Below, in pieces: positions 1-8,375 of a stretch of 51,863 nt of DNA. Source of the DNA: Vicinamibacterales bacterium (GTDB taxonomy: Bacteria; Acidobacteriota; Vicinamibacteria; Vicinamibacterales; JAMQPK01); contig JAMQPK010000034.1 of the NCBI GenBank assembly GCA_023717525.1, forward strand, positions 1 through 51,863, given 5' to 3'. How positions within the stretch are numbered: position 1 is the stretch's first letter; each line of letters opens with the position of its first letter. Under the pieces are notes generated by a model. It was given only the letters and a program-made list of their open reading frames with translations. It did no database searches and had not been told where the DNA came from. The translations under genes and the position numbers were made by a program.

Positions 1-1125
1 GGCCTTGAATACGTCGCTGCCGCGCCGGAAGCCGCTATCGACGATGATCGGAATCCGCCCGTTCACGGCCGCGACAATTTCGGGAAGCGCCTCGAGGGTT
101 GACGGCCCGTAGTCCATCGAGCGGCCGCCGTGGTTCGACACAATGATGGCGTCGACGCCTTGCTTGGCGCATTCGGCGGCGTCTTCAGCAGTCACGATGC
201 CCTTGATGACGACCGGCACCTTGATGACCTGGCGCATCTCGTTCACGTAGTCCCAGTTGTACCAAAGCCGCCGGTTCGGCGCGCGATACTTGTTGTTAGC
301 AGGGACCGCGCCGCCGCCAGGCGCTCCTGTGCGGGCATCTGGGTTCCCACCGCCTCGCGTGGGGCCCGCTTCGGGATCCGCATCCCCACCACCGCCGCGG
401 CCACCGCGTCCTGCGCCGCCACCCCGACCCGCACCGCCACCACGCCGGACGACGCCGCCGAGATTTCGATCGTGGAGATCGCGCTCATAGACCGACGCCT
501 GTTGATCGACCGTGATGATGATCGCCTTGGTGCCGAGATCCTGATACTGCACGAGAGACTCTTTCGAGCCCTGAAGGTCCGGAATCGGATAGAACTGATT
601 CCAGCGAACGCCAGTGGATGCGGCGGCGATCCGTGGATGCGGAATGGACGGGCCACTGGCGATGGCCATAATGGTGTTGGCGGCCGTTGCCCCTCGATAC
701 ATCCCCATCTCGCCGTCGGGATGGAGGGCGCCCTGGCCGGAGCTCGGCGCGACGTAAATCGGATGCGTCAGCTTCACGCCGAGAAGCTCGGTAGAGAGAT
801 CCACGCTCTTGGGATCGACGGCTTTCCCCGGAAGAATATCGACCCACTCGAAGGCCTGCCGGTTCCGCCGCAGGTTCCATTCGCTACCGTCGCCGTGCGC
901 CATGTAGTCAAAGCGCTCGAGCGTCATGTTGGCGTAACAGATCGGCTCGAAGTCAAAAGCCGACATCATCTCGTCGATGCCGAGAATCCGCTTGTGCCCA
1001 CGCAGGTCACCGTGCGGATCCTGCTGGCCGAACACCAGCGGCGAGCCCGCAAGCATCGTCGCCAGGCCCGTCAGTGCCTTGCGGCGAGACATGCTGAACC
1101 GCCAGCGGTCCTCAATCATCCCCAT
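1..1125 (-). CDS. FMN-dependent alpha-hydroxy-acid dehydrogenase/oxidase, exported, 3' end cut by window
   Basis: Reading leftward from an ATG at 1125 preceded by GGAGG (1137-1133), 375 codons stay open to the window edge, so the C-terminus is missing. Family hallmarks are the active-site SNHGGR motif (His332), a substrate/FMN lysine in VVIKG (Lys308) and the FMN phosphate region DSGFRRGSDV near 363-372. This family oxidises L-lactate, glycolate or similar 2-hydroxy acids; the substrate cannot be read here. The N-terminus carries SRRKAL followed by a hydrophobic stretch (about residues 13-33), which looks like a Tat signal and suggests export of a folded flavoprotein. Residues about 222-278 are an unusual Gly/Arg-rich low-complexity insert between the barrel half with TVDQ and the segment leading to VVIKG. 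The start is 26 bp from the divergent gene at 1152. Confidence 0.85.
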   Translation of the reverse strand, partial: MGMIEDRWRFSMSRRKALTGLATMLAGSPLVFGQQDPHGDLRGHKRILGIDEMMSAFDFEPICYANMTLERFDYMAHGDGSEWNLRRNRQAFEWVDILPGKAVDPKSVDLSTELLGVKLTHPIYVAPSSGQGALHPDGEMGMYRGATAANTIMAIASGPSIPHPRIAAASTGVRWNQFYPIPDLQGSKESLVQYQDLGTKAIIITVDQQASVYERDLHDRNLGGVVRRGGGAGRGGGAGRGGRGGGGDADPEAGPTRGGGNPDARTGAPGGGAVPANNKYRAPNRRLWYNWDYVNEMRQVIKVPVVIKGIVTAEDAAECAKQGVDAIIVSNHGGRSMDYGPSTLEALPEIVAAVNGRIPIIVDSGFRRGSDVFKA

Positions 1126-1151
1126 TCGGACGCCTCCAAAAGTACAATCTG

Positions 1152-2903
1152 ATGATTCGCCTCATTCTACTCACAATCGCTGCCGCCGGCATACTGTGGA
1201 GCCTCTCGACATGGCTCGCAGGCGGCTTCCGTATTCCGCTTGGCGTCTTGACGATCACGTCAACCGATCCGCTGCGCCCACTTGCCGCGGCCGGCATCGC
1301 CGCTGCAGCCTACGTGATGGCGGCTGGCGTCGATCAGCTTCGCCGGGATCTGAGAAATCTTCAGCGAATGTCCGTGCCGCTGGCGATCGTGCTGGCGATT
1401 TCCCCGGCCGTCGCAGGGCTCGCGAGAAATTCGTGGACAGCTGCCGGTTCCGATTCGTACGCCTATGTGTCGCAGGCCGACTTGTGGTTGCAGGGAACTC
1501 AAACGGTTGCCGTTCCACTTGCAGACACCGCACCCTGGCCTGAGCCGGTATGGACATTCACGCCGTACGGGTATCGGCCGGCGGCGGCCGGTTCTGCGAT
1601 CGTGCCGATGACCTCACCCGGCCTTTCCGTGATGATGGCCTTGGCGAAGAAAGCGTTCGGCCACGCCGCCATGTTCTGGGTGGTGCCATTGACGGGCGCT
1701 CTTCTGGTCTGGATGACGTTCCTGATTGGACGCAGGCTCCGCTCGCCTGCCATCGGCCTCGGCGGCGCGTGGCTGATGGCCACGAGTCCCGCGGTTCTCG
1801 CGATGCTGGTCTCACCGATGAGCGACGTTCCGGCAGCCGCGTTCTGGGCGGCGGCCATCTATTTCACGCTCGGCGCTTCGGAGGGCTCTGCGATTGCTGC
1901 CGGCTTCGCGGCGGCGGCGGCAATTCTCGTTCGCGCGAATCTTGCGCCGTTGGCCGCCGTGTTGTTCATCGGGCGAATCATCCTGTTCAGAGAAATCAGG
2001 CCAGCCGTGTATTTTTCGGCTGCCACGGCCACGGGGTGTTTACTCGTCGCCTGGCTGAATGCGACTCTCTATGGGTCGCCCTTCGCATCGGGTTACGGCG
2101 ATCTTTCCGGCCTCTTCTCGCTCCGTTATGTGCCGACCAACGTTTGGCGGTACGGCGCCTGGTTCGTCGAGTCGCAGACACCCGTCGCTGCGCTGGGAGT
2201 CGTCGCCCTCTTTTTCCAATCGTGGCTCCTGGCGTCGTTTGTTGCCGCCGTCGCCATTCTCTATCTCGCCTACACACCTTTCGAAGCCTGGTGGTACTTG
2301 CGGTTCCTTCTTCCGGCATGGCCTGGCGTCTGCGTCGGTACCGCAGCCCTTCTGCTCCGCCCGCTCCCTTCACACAGGAAGCTTTCGCTTTTCCTCGTCG
2401 TGGTGGTGATTGCGCTGGGCATCCACGGCATTCGTTTCGCCGCAACACACGGCGCGTTCCCCACCGGCGAAGGCGACCATCGCTATGCAAGCATCGGAAA
2501 GCTTGTCGAGCAGTTCACCGAACCGTCCGCCGTAATCCTTGCGGGTCAGAACTCCGGTCCGACGCGCTATTACGGCGGGCGCGTCACCATGCGATTCGAC
2601 ACGCTTGACGCCTTGTGGCTCGACCGCGCCGTCACGTGGTTGTCGGACCATGGCCGGCGGCCTTACTTTCTTCTGGAGGAATGGGAGCTTCCGCTCTTTC
2701 AGGAGCGTTTTGCGAAAGCCAACAGGCTGGGCGCGCTCGCCCTGACGCCGGTGCTCGTCTACCAGGCGCCCGGCGTTCCAGGCCAGGTGTATCTGTTCGA
2801 CCCTGCGCGCCCCGACGGACCGATGCTGCGGCCCGGTCTCCCTCCGTCGGCTCGGCCGTACTGCGTCGAACCCGCTCCGCCCGTGATGCTAAACTTGCGG
2901 TAA
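1152..2903 (+). CDS. Multi-pass membrane protein, GT-C (ArnT/GT39-like) glycosyltransferase candidate
   Basis: The protein has 583 residues, many of them in about ten hydrophobic segments separated by short loops, with a hydrophilic C-terminal domain (about residues 430-583). After the first membrane helices the loop GSDSYAYV (Asp101) resembles the acidic first-loop motif of GT-C glycosyltransferases, and SPMSDVPAAAFW is like the conserved intramembrane segment of GT39/ArnT enzymes. Such enzymes transfer sugars from polyprenyl-phosphate donors in the cytoplasmic membrane. Acceptor and donor cannot be inferred. No partner glycan genes are next to it; the following gene (2909) begins only 5 bp downstream and could be cotranscribed. 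The assignment rests on overall architecture, so membrane location is firm and enzymatic role is tentative. Confidence 0.7.
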   Translation: MIRLILLTIAAAGILWSLSTWLAGGFRIPLGVLTITSTDPLRPLAAAGIAAAAYVMAAGVDQLRRDLRNLQRMSVPLAIVLAISPAVAGLARNSWTAAGSDSYAYVSQADLWLQGTQTVAVPLADTAPWPEPVWTFTPYGYRPAAAGSAIVPMTSPGLSVMMALAKKAFGHAAMFWVVPLTGALLVWMTFLIGRRLRSPAIGLGGAWLMATSPAVLAMLVSPMSDVPAAAFWAAAIYFTLGASEGSAIAAGFAAAAAILVRANLAPLAAVLFIGRIILFREIRPAVYFSAATATGCLLVAWLNATLYGSPFASGYGDLSGLFSLRYVPTNVWRYGAWFVESQTPVAALGVVALFFQSWLLASFVAAVAILYLAYTPFEAWWYLRFLLPAWPGVCVGTAALLLRPLPSHRKLSLFLVVVVIALGIHGIRFAATHGAFPTGEGDHRYASIGKLVEQFTEPSAVILAGQNSGPTRYYGGRVTMRFDTLDALWLDRAVTWLSDHGRRPYFLLEEWELPLFQERFAKANRLGALALTPVLVYQAPGVPGQVYLFDPARPDGPMLRPGLPPSARPYCVEPAPPVMLNLR

Positions 2904-2908
2904 TCCAC

Positions 2909-4000
2909 ATGAAAGCACGCGTTCTCGCGATGCTCCTCGCGGCAGCAGTCATCGCCGCCGCAGGCGTGTCTGCCGCTCAACTCGCGCCGATTTCCTGGAC
3001 GTGTCCCATGCACCCGGACGTCCTCGATGACCGGAAGGGCAAGTGCAGCGTCTGCGGCATGGATCTCGAGCCTGTGCGATTGGTCACCGTATGGACCTGC
3101 CCCGTTCACGGCGTCATCTTCGAACCCGAACCGGGTAAGTGTCGAATCTGCTCCCGCCAGCTCGTCACGGCCACAATGGCGCTGACCTGGACCTGCGCGG
3201 GGAACAAGCAGGTGAATCAGATCGAACCAGGCGTATGCCCCGATGGGTCGCCGATGGCTGCGAAGTATTCCCCGCGCCCGCACGGCGATCACAATCCGAA
3301 GCATGGCGGCATCTTCTTCATGGCGCCCGACAACTGGCACCATATCGAGGGTACTTATCCGGCTCCTGGGCGCTTCCGCGTATTCATCTACGACGAGTTC
3401 TCCAAACCGCTTGCGCTGAGCAAGGCACGCCAAGTCAGAGCGCGGGTCGTGACGAAGGAGGGTCTGGCCTCTACGCCGCTGCTGCTCGTTCGAAGCGGCA
3501 CCTTCTTCGAAGCGCGTATCGATCAGCTGCCGCTGCCAGCGCAGATGACCGCCAAGATCTCGTTTGGGCCCGACGACAAGGAAAGCCGCTTCGATTTCGC
3601 TTTCCCGTCGTACTCGAAGGATCAGCCTGCGCCATCGCCCGCGCCGGTCTCGACTTCGTCTGGACGTGCGCAACCCTCGCCAGCCGCTCCTGCAGAAGGT
3701 GACGTCGCAGCCCTTGTCTCGGAGCTGAAGACGCGGGAGGCCGAAGTGAACTCGCTCGTGAAGAGCGGAGCGTTCGGCAGTCTCTACGTGCCGGCCCTGC
3801 AGGCCAAGGATCTCGCACTCGAGATACAGGCGAAGGCGGCGAACCAGCCCGCGCTCGAGTCTCCCGTGAAGCAAATCGTCGTCTCGGCTTACTTGCTCGA
3901 CAGTTACGGCGACCTCGGGGACCGCGAGAAGATTCATGAAGCCAGCCGCACCTTCAGCGCCGCCGTATCGGCGCTCGAAACGCTCGTCGCTCGACGGTGA
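2909..4000 (+). CDS. Secreted protein with three heavy-metal-binding (HMBD-like) motifs
   Basis: The start chosen is the ATG at 2909, which gives 363 residues with a clear signal peptide (about residues 1-23); the frame is open further upstream but that part overlaps the preceding gene. Three WTC-beginning modules follow in tandem. Module 1 has C32, H35, C46 and C49 (TCPMHP...CSVCGM). Module 2 has C64, H67, C78 and C81. Module 3 is degenerate with C96 and C110. The first matches the heavy-metal-binding domain found at the N-terminus of CusB-type efflux adaptors and in periplasmic copper proteins. A His cluster (H125, H128, H132, HH144-145) follows. The rest has a beta-rich middle, a Pro/Ser/Ala linker (about 245-270) and a helical C-terminus. 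A role in periplasmic metal (probably copper) binding is inferred; no efflux pump lies nearby. Confidence 0.75.
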   Translation: MKARVLAMLLAAAVIAAAGVSAAQLAPISWTCPMHPDVLDDRKGKCSVCGMDLEPVRLVTVWTCPVHGVIFEPEPGKCRICSRQLVTATMALTWTCAGNKQVNQIEPGVCPDGSPMAAKYSPRPHGDHNPKHGGIFFMAPDNWHHIEGTYPAPGRFRVFIYDEFSKPLALSKARQVRARVVTKEGLASTPLLLVRSGTFFEARIDQLPLPAQMTAKISFGPDDKESRFDFAFPSYSKDQPAPSPAPVSTSSGRAQPSPAAPAEGDVAALVSELKTREAEVNSLVKSGAFGSLYVPALQAKDLALEIQAKAANQPALESPVKQIVVSAYLLDSYGDLGDREKIHEASRTFSAAVSALETLVARR

Positions 4001-4004
4001 CACC

Positions 4005-4778
4005 ATGAAGATCGCGGGACCGGCCGTCGCCGCGGTGTGCGCCACGCTTTCCTTCTGGCTGCCGGGTGAAGCCCACAAGGGCATCACGTCGAAGTTCACT
4101 TACAACGCAGACGTCTATCCGATCTTCCTCAACCGGTGTGGACACTGCCACGTCGCCGGTGGAGTGGGCCCGATGTCGCTGCTGAGCTACGAAGATGCGT
4201 TTCCGTGGGCGGAGTCGCTGCGTGCAGAGCTGCTCGAAACCGAAGGCGCTACGGCCGACGACCCCGCGGGGTTTATCGCAGCCGCGCATCGCAATGCACC
4301 TGCGCGCGAGCTGGATGTGATTCTCGACTGGGCAGGCGGCGGAACGCCGGAAGGCGATCCCGCCATGGCGCCCAGGCCCGTGGCGCTAAGGAACGAATGG
4401 ACACACGGCGAGCCGCAACTCGCGCTGCCGCTCGGCGCCCCATATCAGATGCCTCCCGACGCGATGGAAGCCATCCAGGAATTCACGTGGCCACTCGCGC
4501 TCTCGACCGCCCGGGAGGCGAACGCCATCGATGTGCTGCCGGGAACACCGGCGATCGTGCGGGAAGTGGATCTCCTGCTCCGCACGGGCACTGCTGCTCC
4601 GCGGCCGCTTGGCACCTGGATCCCGAAGCAGAACCCCGCGCCACTCGTGCTGTCGCCGCCGGCACGTCTCGAACCAGGTTCGACGCTCGTCGCCCGTGTT
4701 CACTACAGGAAGACGTGGAAGTACGAGGGTCAGCCGATGACCGACCGCTCGACGATTGGCGTGTACTTCTTACGCTGA
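4005..4778 (+). CDS. Exported monohaem c-type cytochrome with monooxygenase-like C-terminal region
   Basis: Starting at the ATG at 4005, 4 bp after the previous stop, the product has 257 residues with an N-terminal hydrophobic signal (about 1-23). A single haem-binding motif CGHCH lies at 45-49 in a context (YNADVYPIFLNRCGHCH) typical of small cytochrome c domains in Acidobacteriota. The C-terminal half ends with PGSTLVARVHYRKTW and a final strand that resembles the C-terminal part of copper type II ascorbate-dependent monooxygenase-like proteins, often fused to such cytochromes. I do not see the full set of copper ligands, so a catalytic role is not supported. Its tight spacing to the metal-binding protein at 2909 suggests a shared periplasmic metal or redox job. 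Confidence 0.72.
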   Translation: MKIAGPAVAAVCATLSFWLPGEAHKGITSKFTYNADVYPIFLNRCGHCHVAGGVGPMSLLSYEDAFPWAESLRAELLETEGATADDPAGFIAAAHRNAPARELDVILDWAGGGTPEGDPAMAPRPVALRNEWTHGEPQLALPLGAPYQMPPDAMEAIQEFTWPLALSTAREANAIDVLPGTPAIVREVDLLLRTGTAAPRPLGTWIPKQNPAPLVLSPPARLEPGSTLVARVHYRKTWKYEGQPMTDRSTIGVYFLR

Positions 4779-4788
4779 GGGTGTGTCC

Positions 4789-5655
4789 ATGGCAGCAATT
4801 GGCTTTGTCGGGTTAGGCGCCATGGGCGCGCCTATGGCGCAGCACCTTTTGGCGTCCCAGCATTCCGTCACCGTCTTCGCGCGGCGCGCCGACGTGATGA
4901 CACCGTTCCTCGACGCTGGCGCTCGAGCGGCGTCGAGCCCCGCAGACCTCGCGTCTCGCAGCGACATCGTCTGCATCATGGTGACCGACACTGCGGCCGT
5001 CGAAGAAGTGATCCTGGGCACTCAGGGCATCGTGCACGGGGCGCGTGACGGTCTCGTGGTGATCGACCATAGCACCATCATCCCGGCGCGAGCGCGACGG
5101 CTCGCCGCCGACTTGCGCACACGCGGTATCGCGATGCTGGACGCGCCCGTTTCCGGCGGCGTGGCCGCCGCTGCAGCCGGCACGTTGTCGATCATGGTTG
5201 GCGGCGAGGCCACCGTCTACGAAAGATGCCGCCCCATCCTGCTGGCGTTCGGGCAGACTGTCACGTACATGGGTGACAGCGGAGCCGGGCAGGTCGCCAA
5301 GGCATGCAACCAGATCTGCACGATCGTGAACCAGCACGCGGCGGCCGAAGCGATGCTGCTCGCCGAGCGGTCCGGTGTCGATCCGCTGAAAGTAAGAGAC
5401 GCGCTCATGGCGGGCTTCGGTGCGAGTCGAATGCTCGAGTTGCAGGCCCCGAAAATGGTCGCGCGCGCGTTCGAGGGCAGGGTCGAATCGCGTCTACATC
5501 ACAAAGACATCCTCATCGTCCTTGAGATGGCGCGCGAGCTGGGTATCGGTCTTCCGGCAAGCGCCGCGGCCGCGAGGACTCTCGCAGAACTGCAGGCCCG
5601 TGGTGGCGCGAAGAAAGACTCCGCCGCCGTTTTCACCATCCTCGCCGGCGACTAA
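4789..5655 (+). CDS. Beta-hydroxyacid dehydrogenase, 3-hydroxyisobutyrate / tartronate-semialdehyde reductase type
   Basis: The 288-residue product begins at the ATG at 4789 behind a GAGGGTG ribosome-binding site. It has the Rossmann motif GFVGLGAMG (5-13), the substrate motif DAPVSGG (118-124) and the catalytic lysine and asparagine in the GAGQVAKACN segment (K171, N174). These define the family that oxidises 3-hydroxyisobutyrate (valine breakdown), reduces 2-hydroxy-3-oxopropionate (glyoxylate pathway) or handles related short hydroxy acids with NAD(P). The exact substrate is not decidable from sequence alone. Length is typical (about 290). The stop codon TAA is itself inside the first unit of a 7-bp tandem array (GACTAAC). 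Confidence 0.85.
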   Translation: MAAIGFVGLGAMGAPMAQHLLASQHSVTVFARRADVMTPFLDAGARAASSPADLASRSDIVCIMVTDTAAVEEVILGTQGIVHGARDGLVVIDHSTIIPARARRLAADLRTRGIAMLDAPVSGGVAAAAAGTLSIMVGGEATVYERCRPILLAFGQTVTYMGDSGAGQVAKACNQICTIVNQHAAAEAMLLAERSGVDPLKVRDALMAGFGASRMLELQAPKMVARAFEGRVESRLHHKDILIVLEMARELGIGLPASAAAARTLAELQARGGAKKDSAAVFTILAGD

Positions 5656-5698
5656 CGACTAACGACTAACAATCACCCAATCTCCAATCACCCAATCG
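5650..5698. repeat. Heptamer array R1 (GACTAAC x3, then near-heptamer AATCACCC/AATCTCC words)
   Basis: Three perfect GACTAAC units occupy 5650-5670; the first contains the TAA stop of the dehydrogenase. They are followed by two copies of a 12-bp word (5671-5682 and 5686-5697) separated by three bases. The array ends 4 bp before the ATG of the TIR-like gene, so it is the whole spacer between the two genes. No promoter or ribosome-binding site is obvious inside it. Confidence 0.85.
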
Positions 5699-5701
5699 TC
5701 A

Positions 5702-6361
5702 ATGTTCATACCTCCCCAGGGCTTCCGCCATGCCGCGACCCTGCTGCTGACCAACAGCATCCGTTCCTTGCCAGCGCACGCATCGCCTGCGCTGGTCGGT
5801 GAGGCGCTCGAGCGGCTCGCAGGCGATCTCATCGCCCTGGCCCACGATACGAAGGTGCCTCCACAGGCTGCCGAGTGGACCGCCGATGAGTATCGCAAGA
5901 CGCTCGATCGCGTCTCGCAGATGTTTTCGCAGCGAGCCGATGCGGAGGATATCCTGAGGGCGCTGGAGTCCGCCCGCCTGCGCTGCTCTGGCATTCTCGA
6001 TGGCATTGGGAAAGACAGGCCGACAGACACCGGGACACGCGACCTTTTCTTGATGTATGTCCCGGAAGATCGTCTTCCGGTCGCTGCACCCATCGCGATT
6101 GAGCTGACCAAGCGGAGATTCACCGTGGCGTTCAGCGACTATGAGGTCGCGACGGGCGTCGAAATGCTCGCGGGCATCAAGCGGGGAATCGAGCAGCATC
6201 GGGCCGGCGTTCTCCTGAACACTGCTGCACTTGCGCGGACGGCCTGGACGATTCCCCCGGCGGCGGATCGCTTCCGCGTCGTTCAACCTGCGAATCTCTC
6301 GGCCACCGTCGGCGATCTCAGCGCATGGCTCGCCGGCATCTGCCGCTCGAAGGATTGCTGA
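5702..6361 (+). CDS. TIR-like domain protein upstream of truA
   Basis: The product has 219 residues, with an N-terminal helical part (about 1-105) of no family I recognise. Residues about 112-215 have the order of a TIR fold: strand RDLFLMYVPED, helix, strand TVAFSDYEV, then GVEMLAGIKRGIEQ, then GVLLNTAAL. Glu148 in DYEV sits where the NADase glutamate lies in enzymatic TIR domains. The first-strand consensus (normally FISY) is altered to FLMY, so this may be a diverged or inactive copy. TIR domains act in NAD+ breakdown or protein assembly, including phage defence. Its stop codon directly abuts the truA start at 6362, implying translational coupling. The assignment comes from motif order only and needs a profile search. 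Confidence 0.5.
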   Translation: MFIPPQGFRHAATLLLTNSIRSLPAHASPALVGEALERLAGDLIALAHDTKVPPQAAEWTADEYRKTLDRVSQMFSQRADAEDILRALESARLRCSGILDGIGKDRPTDTGTRDLFLMYVPEDRLPVAAPIAIELTKRRFTVAFSDYEVATGVEMLAGIKRGIEQHRAGVLLNTAALARTAWTIPPAADRFRVVQPANLSATVGDLSAWLAGICRSKDC

Positions 6362-7159
6362 ATGGCGCGATTCAAGCTGCTGATTGAGTATGCGGGCACG
6401 AAGTACAGCGGTTGGCAGATCCAGAAGAACGCTCGGACCGTGCAGGGGGAAATCGACCGCGTCGTCCGCGAGGTCACCGGGCAGAAGCAGTTCGAGATCT
6501 ACGGATCCGGCCGGACCGACGCCGGCGTGCACGCGCTCGCGCAAGTCGCGCACCTCGATGTGATCACCGCCATTCCTGCCCGTACGCTGCACCAGCGCAT
6601 CAACGACGCTCTTCCGAGCGATATCAACATTGTCAGCTTCGAGCTGGCGCAGCGAAAGTTTCATGCCCGGCACGACGCTGTGGCGCGGAGCTACCTCTAT
6701 CAGATCTCCCGGCGCCGGACCGCGTTTGCCAAGAACTTCGTCTGGTGGGTGCGCGATGAACTCGACCTCGTGAAGATGCGTGCGGCGGCCGACCGCTTCT
6801 GCGGCATGAAGGACTTTCGCTCGTTCACCGACGATAGCGCTGACGAGAAATCAACGCTCGTATCAATCGAACGGATCGAGATTGTCGAGGAAGGCGCACT
6901 CGTGCTGGTCCGCATCGAAGGCTCCCACTTTCTCTGGAAAATGGTTCGCCGGATGGTCGGCGTCATGGTCGATGTCGCGCGCGGAGCAACTTCGCTGGAG
7001 CAGGCGGAAGGCTTTCTCCGCACCGAATCAGAAATTCCGGCGAAACTCACGGCACCGGCGTCGGGTCTATTCCTGGAACATGTGTATTATCGGGGTGAGG
7101 CGCACCAACGGCCGCTTCGAGCGGTAGTGAACGTGGGGGTTCCGGGTGAACGACCATGA
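6362..7159 (+). CDS. truA: tRNA pseudouridine(38-40) synthase TruA
   Basis: The 265-residue product carries the TruA signature GSGRTDAGVHA with the catalytic Asp53 and the N-terminal IEYAGTKYSGWQIQ segment. TruA isomerises uridines 38-40 in tRNA anticodon arms in the cytoplasm. C-terminal motifs FLWKMVRRMVG are also typical. Length matches the family (about 250-270). The start follows the stop of the TIR-like gene without a gap, and its own stop overlaps the next start (ATGA at 7156-7159), so three genes appear to be a translationally coupled unit. Confidence 0.95.
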   Translation: MARFKLLIEYAGTKYSGWQIQKNARTVQGEIDRVVREVTGQKQFEIYGSGRTDAGVHALAQVAHLDVITAIPARTLHQRINDALPSDINIVSFELAQRKFHARHDAVARSYLYQISRRRTAFAKNFVWWVRDELDLVKMRAAADRFCGMKDFRSFTDDSADEKSTLVSIERIEIVEEGALVLVRIEGSHFLWKMVRRMVGVMVDVARGATSLEQAEGFLRTESEIPAKLTAPASGLFLEHVYYRGEAHQRPLRAVVNVGVPGERP

Positions 7160-7602
7160 GCCTGCTTAGGTGTTCGTCCTGCGGAACAACGAACCGCGTG
7201 CCTCCACCCCAACCCGGGCGGGCGGCCATCTGCGGCAAGTGCAAGACTCCATTGGACCCATCGGCCTCGGCGAACACCGGGCCCATATCGGTCACCGACA
7301 ATACCTTCGCCGATGAGGTGGAGCGCTCAAGGCTTCCGGTCCTCCTCGACCTCTGGGCCGACTGGTGCGGTCCGTGCCATATGCTCGCAGCAACTGTCGC
7401 TCAGGTGTCGGCGGAGCTTGCCGGCAAAGTGAAAGTTGCCAAACTGGACATCGATCAGAACCCGAATACGGCCAACCGGTTCGGCGTACGCAGTATCCCC
7501 ACGCTGCTGATCCTGAAGGACGGGCGTGAAGTCGATCGCCTCGTTGGAGTCCAGCCAAAACAGGAAATTCTCAGGCGCCTGGCTCAGGTCCTTGGTTCCT
7601 AG
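7156..7602 (+). CDS. Thioredoxin with N-terminal zinc ribbon (Trx2/TrxC type)
   Basis: The 148-residue protein begins with a zinc-ribbon-like pair of CxxC motifs (C6/C9 and C26/C29) and continues with a thioredoxin domain holding the canonical WCGPC active site (70-74) and a cis-Pro segment [11 protein letters not shown]. This is the architecture of Trx2-type cytoplasmic thioredoxins, which reduce protein disulfides and respond to oxidative stress. It overlaps truA by 4 bp (ATGA), a common sign of coupled translation. Its stop is followed after six bases by a 7-bp repeat array. Confidence 0.9.
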   Translation: MSLLRCSSCGTTNRVPPPQPGRAAICGKCKTPLDPSASANTGPISVTDNTFADEVERSRLPVLLDLWADWCGPCHMLAATVAQVSAELAGKVKVAKLDIDQNPNTANRFGVRSIPTLLILKDGREVDRLVGVQPKQEILRRLAQVLGS

Positions 7603-7608
7603 TCCAGC

Positions 7609-7636
7609 GACGATCGATGATCGACGATCGACGGTC
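7609..7636. repeat. Heptamer array R2 (four GACGATC-type units)
   Basis: Four contiguous 7-bp units lie six bases after the thioredoxin stop: GACGATC, then GATGATC, then two further variants at 7623 and 7630. It is the smallest member of the GATCGTC/GACGATC family that also occurs at 8250, 38973 and 44825. Confidence 0.8.
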
Positions 7637-7686
7637 GCGCCCCTCCTGTAAGTACCCTAGGCGTCGTTGTCGTAACCACTTGCAAT

Positions 7687-7702
7687 GGCGCCGATCGGCG
7701 CC
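7687..7702. promoter_or_regulatory. 16-bp perfect palindrome upstream of secreted Gly-rich protein
   Basis: GGCGCCGATCGGCGCC is self-complementary over 16 bases and is followed by TTTC. It lies 21 bp before the start at 7724. It could be an operator or a weak terminator for the truA-thioredoxin unit; the T run is too short for a confident terminator call. Confidence 0.35.
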
Positions 7703-7723
7703 TTTCATTCCAGTGGAGGTTGC

Positions 7724-8242
7724 ATGAAGCAGGCACTTATCGTGGGCGTGGCTCTGGCGGCGCTCGTCGCGGCCCCGGCATTGAGCCAGGCACAGGCCAA
7801 GGCGGATTTCTCCGGCACCTGGACGCTGAACCAGGAGAAGAGCGATCCGGCGCCGGCACGTGGCGGTGGGGGCGGCGGCGGACGAGGCGGCGGTCGCGGG
7901 GGTGGAGTTGCGGCGCAAATGACCATCAAGCAGGCGCCCACGCAACTCTCGATAGATCGGACCATGGGCCAGGGAACCGTGAGCATGGTCTACAAGCTCG
8001 ACGGCAGCGAGAGCACTTATGCGATGGGGATGGGTGAAGCGAAGTCAAAGGCAATGTGGGAAGGAACCAAGCTCGTCATCACGACGGCGCAGACGATGCC
8101 GGGACGTGACGGCGGCGCGGGGATGACCATGCAGGTGAAGGAGATCTACAGCCTCGATGCCGGCGCACTGACCATCGAGCGGACACAGACCACGCCGATG
8201 GGAACAATGGCGCGGAAGCTGGTATACGACAAGGGGATGTAG
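7724..8242 (+). CDS. Secreted small protein with Gly/Arg-rich tract, function unknown
   Basis: A GGAGG site lies 4 bp ahead of the ATG at 7724. The product has 172 residues: signal peptide (about 1-24), the segment ADFSGTWTLNQEKS often seen at the start of small lipocalin-like secreted proteins of Acidobacteriota, then an almost pure Gly/Arg tract (about 46-61), then a beta-rich region that ends near the C-terminus. The alternating strands suggest a small beta-barrel or sandwich. I do not know a function. The low-complexity tract recalls the one in the exported flavoenzyme at 1-1125. The gene is followed by a 100-bp repeat block before the convergent VWFA gene. Confidence 0.75.
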   Translation: MKQALIVGVALAALVAAPALSQAQAKADFSGTWTLNQEKSDPAPARGGGGGGGRGGGRGGGVAAQMTIKQAPTQLSIDRTMGQGTVSMVYKLDGSESTYAMGMGEAKSKAMWEGTKLVITTAQTMPGRDGGAGMTMQVKEIYSLDAGALTIERTQTTPMGTMARKLVYDKGM

Positions 8243-8249
8243 GGGCGGC

Positions 8250-8348
8250 GATCGTCGATCGTCGATCGTCCATCGTCGATCGTCTGGACGATCGCCTGTT
8301 GCCTATCGACTCGGACTATCGCCTATTGACTATCGCCTATCGACTACA
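8250..8348. repeat. Composite heptamer array R3 (GATCGTC block, then GCCTATC/GACTATC block)
   Basis: Five units of GATCGTC type fill 8250-8284. After about 16 bp of related sequence, a second block at 8301-8348 alternates GCCTATC and GACTATC with a 7-bp period. The block lies between convergent genes ending at 8242 and 8376, followed by a small 6-bp hairpin (8353-8368). The same two unit types, in the same order on the opposite strand, form the array at 38927-39014. Confidence 0.85.
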
Positions 8349-8375
8349 GGAATCTCCCCTCCGGGAGACGGGATC

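Noticed and set aside
8353-8368. Small hairpin after array R3 as bidirectional terminator
   Set aside because: Only a six-bp stem with no T run on either side.
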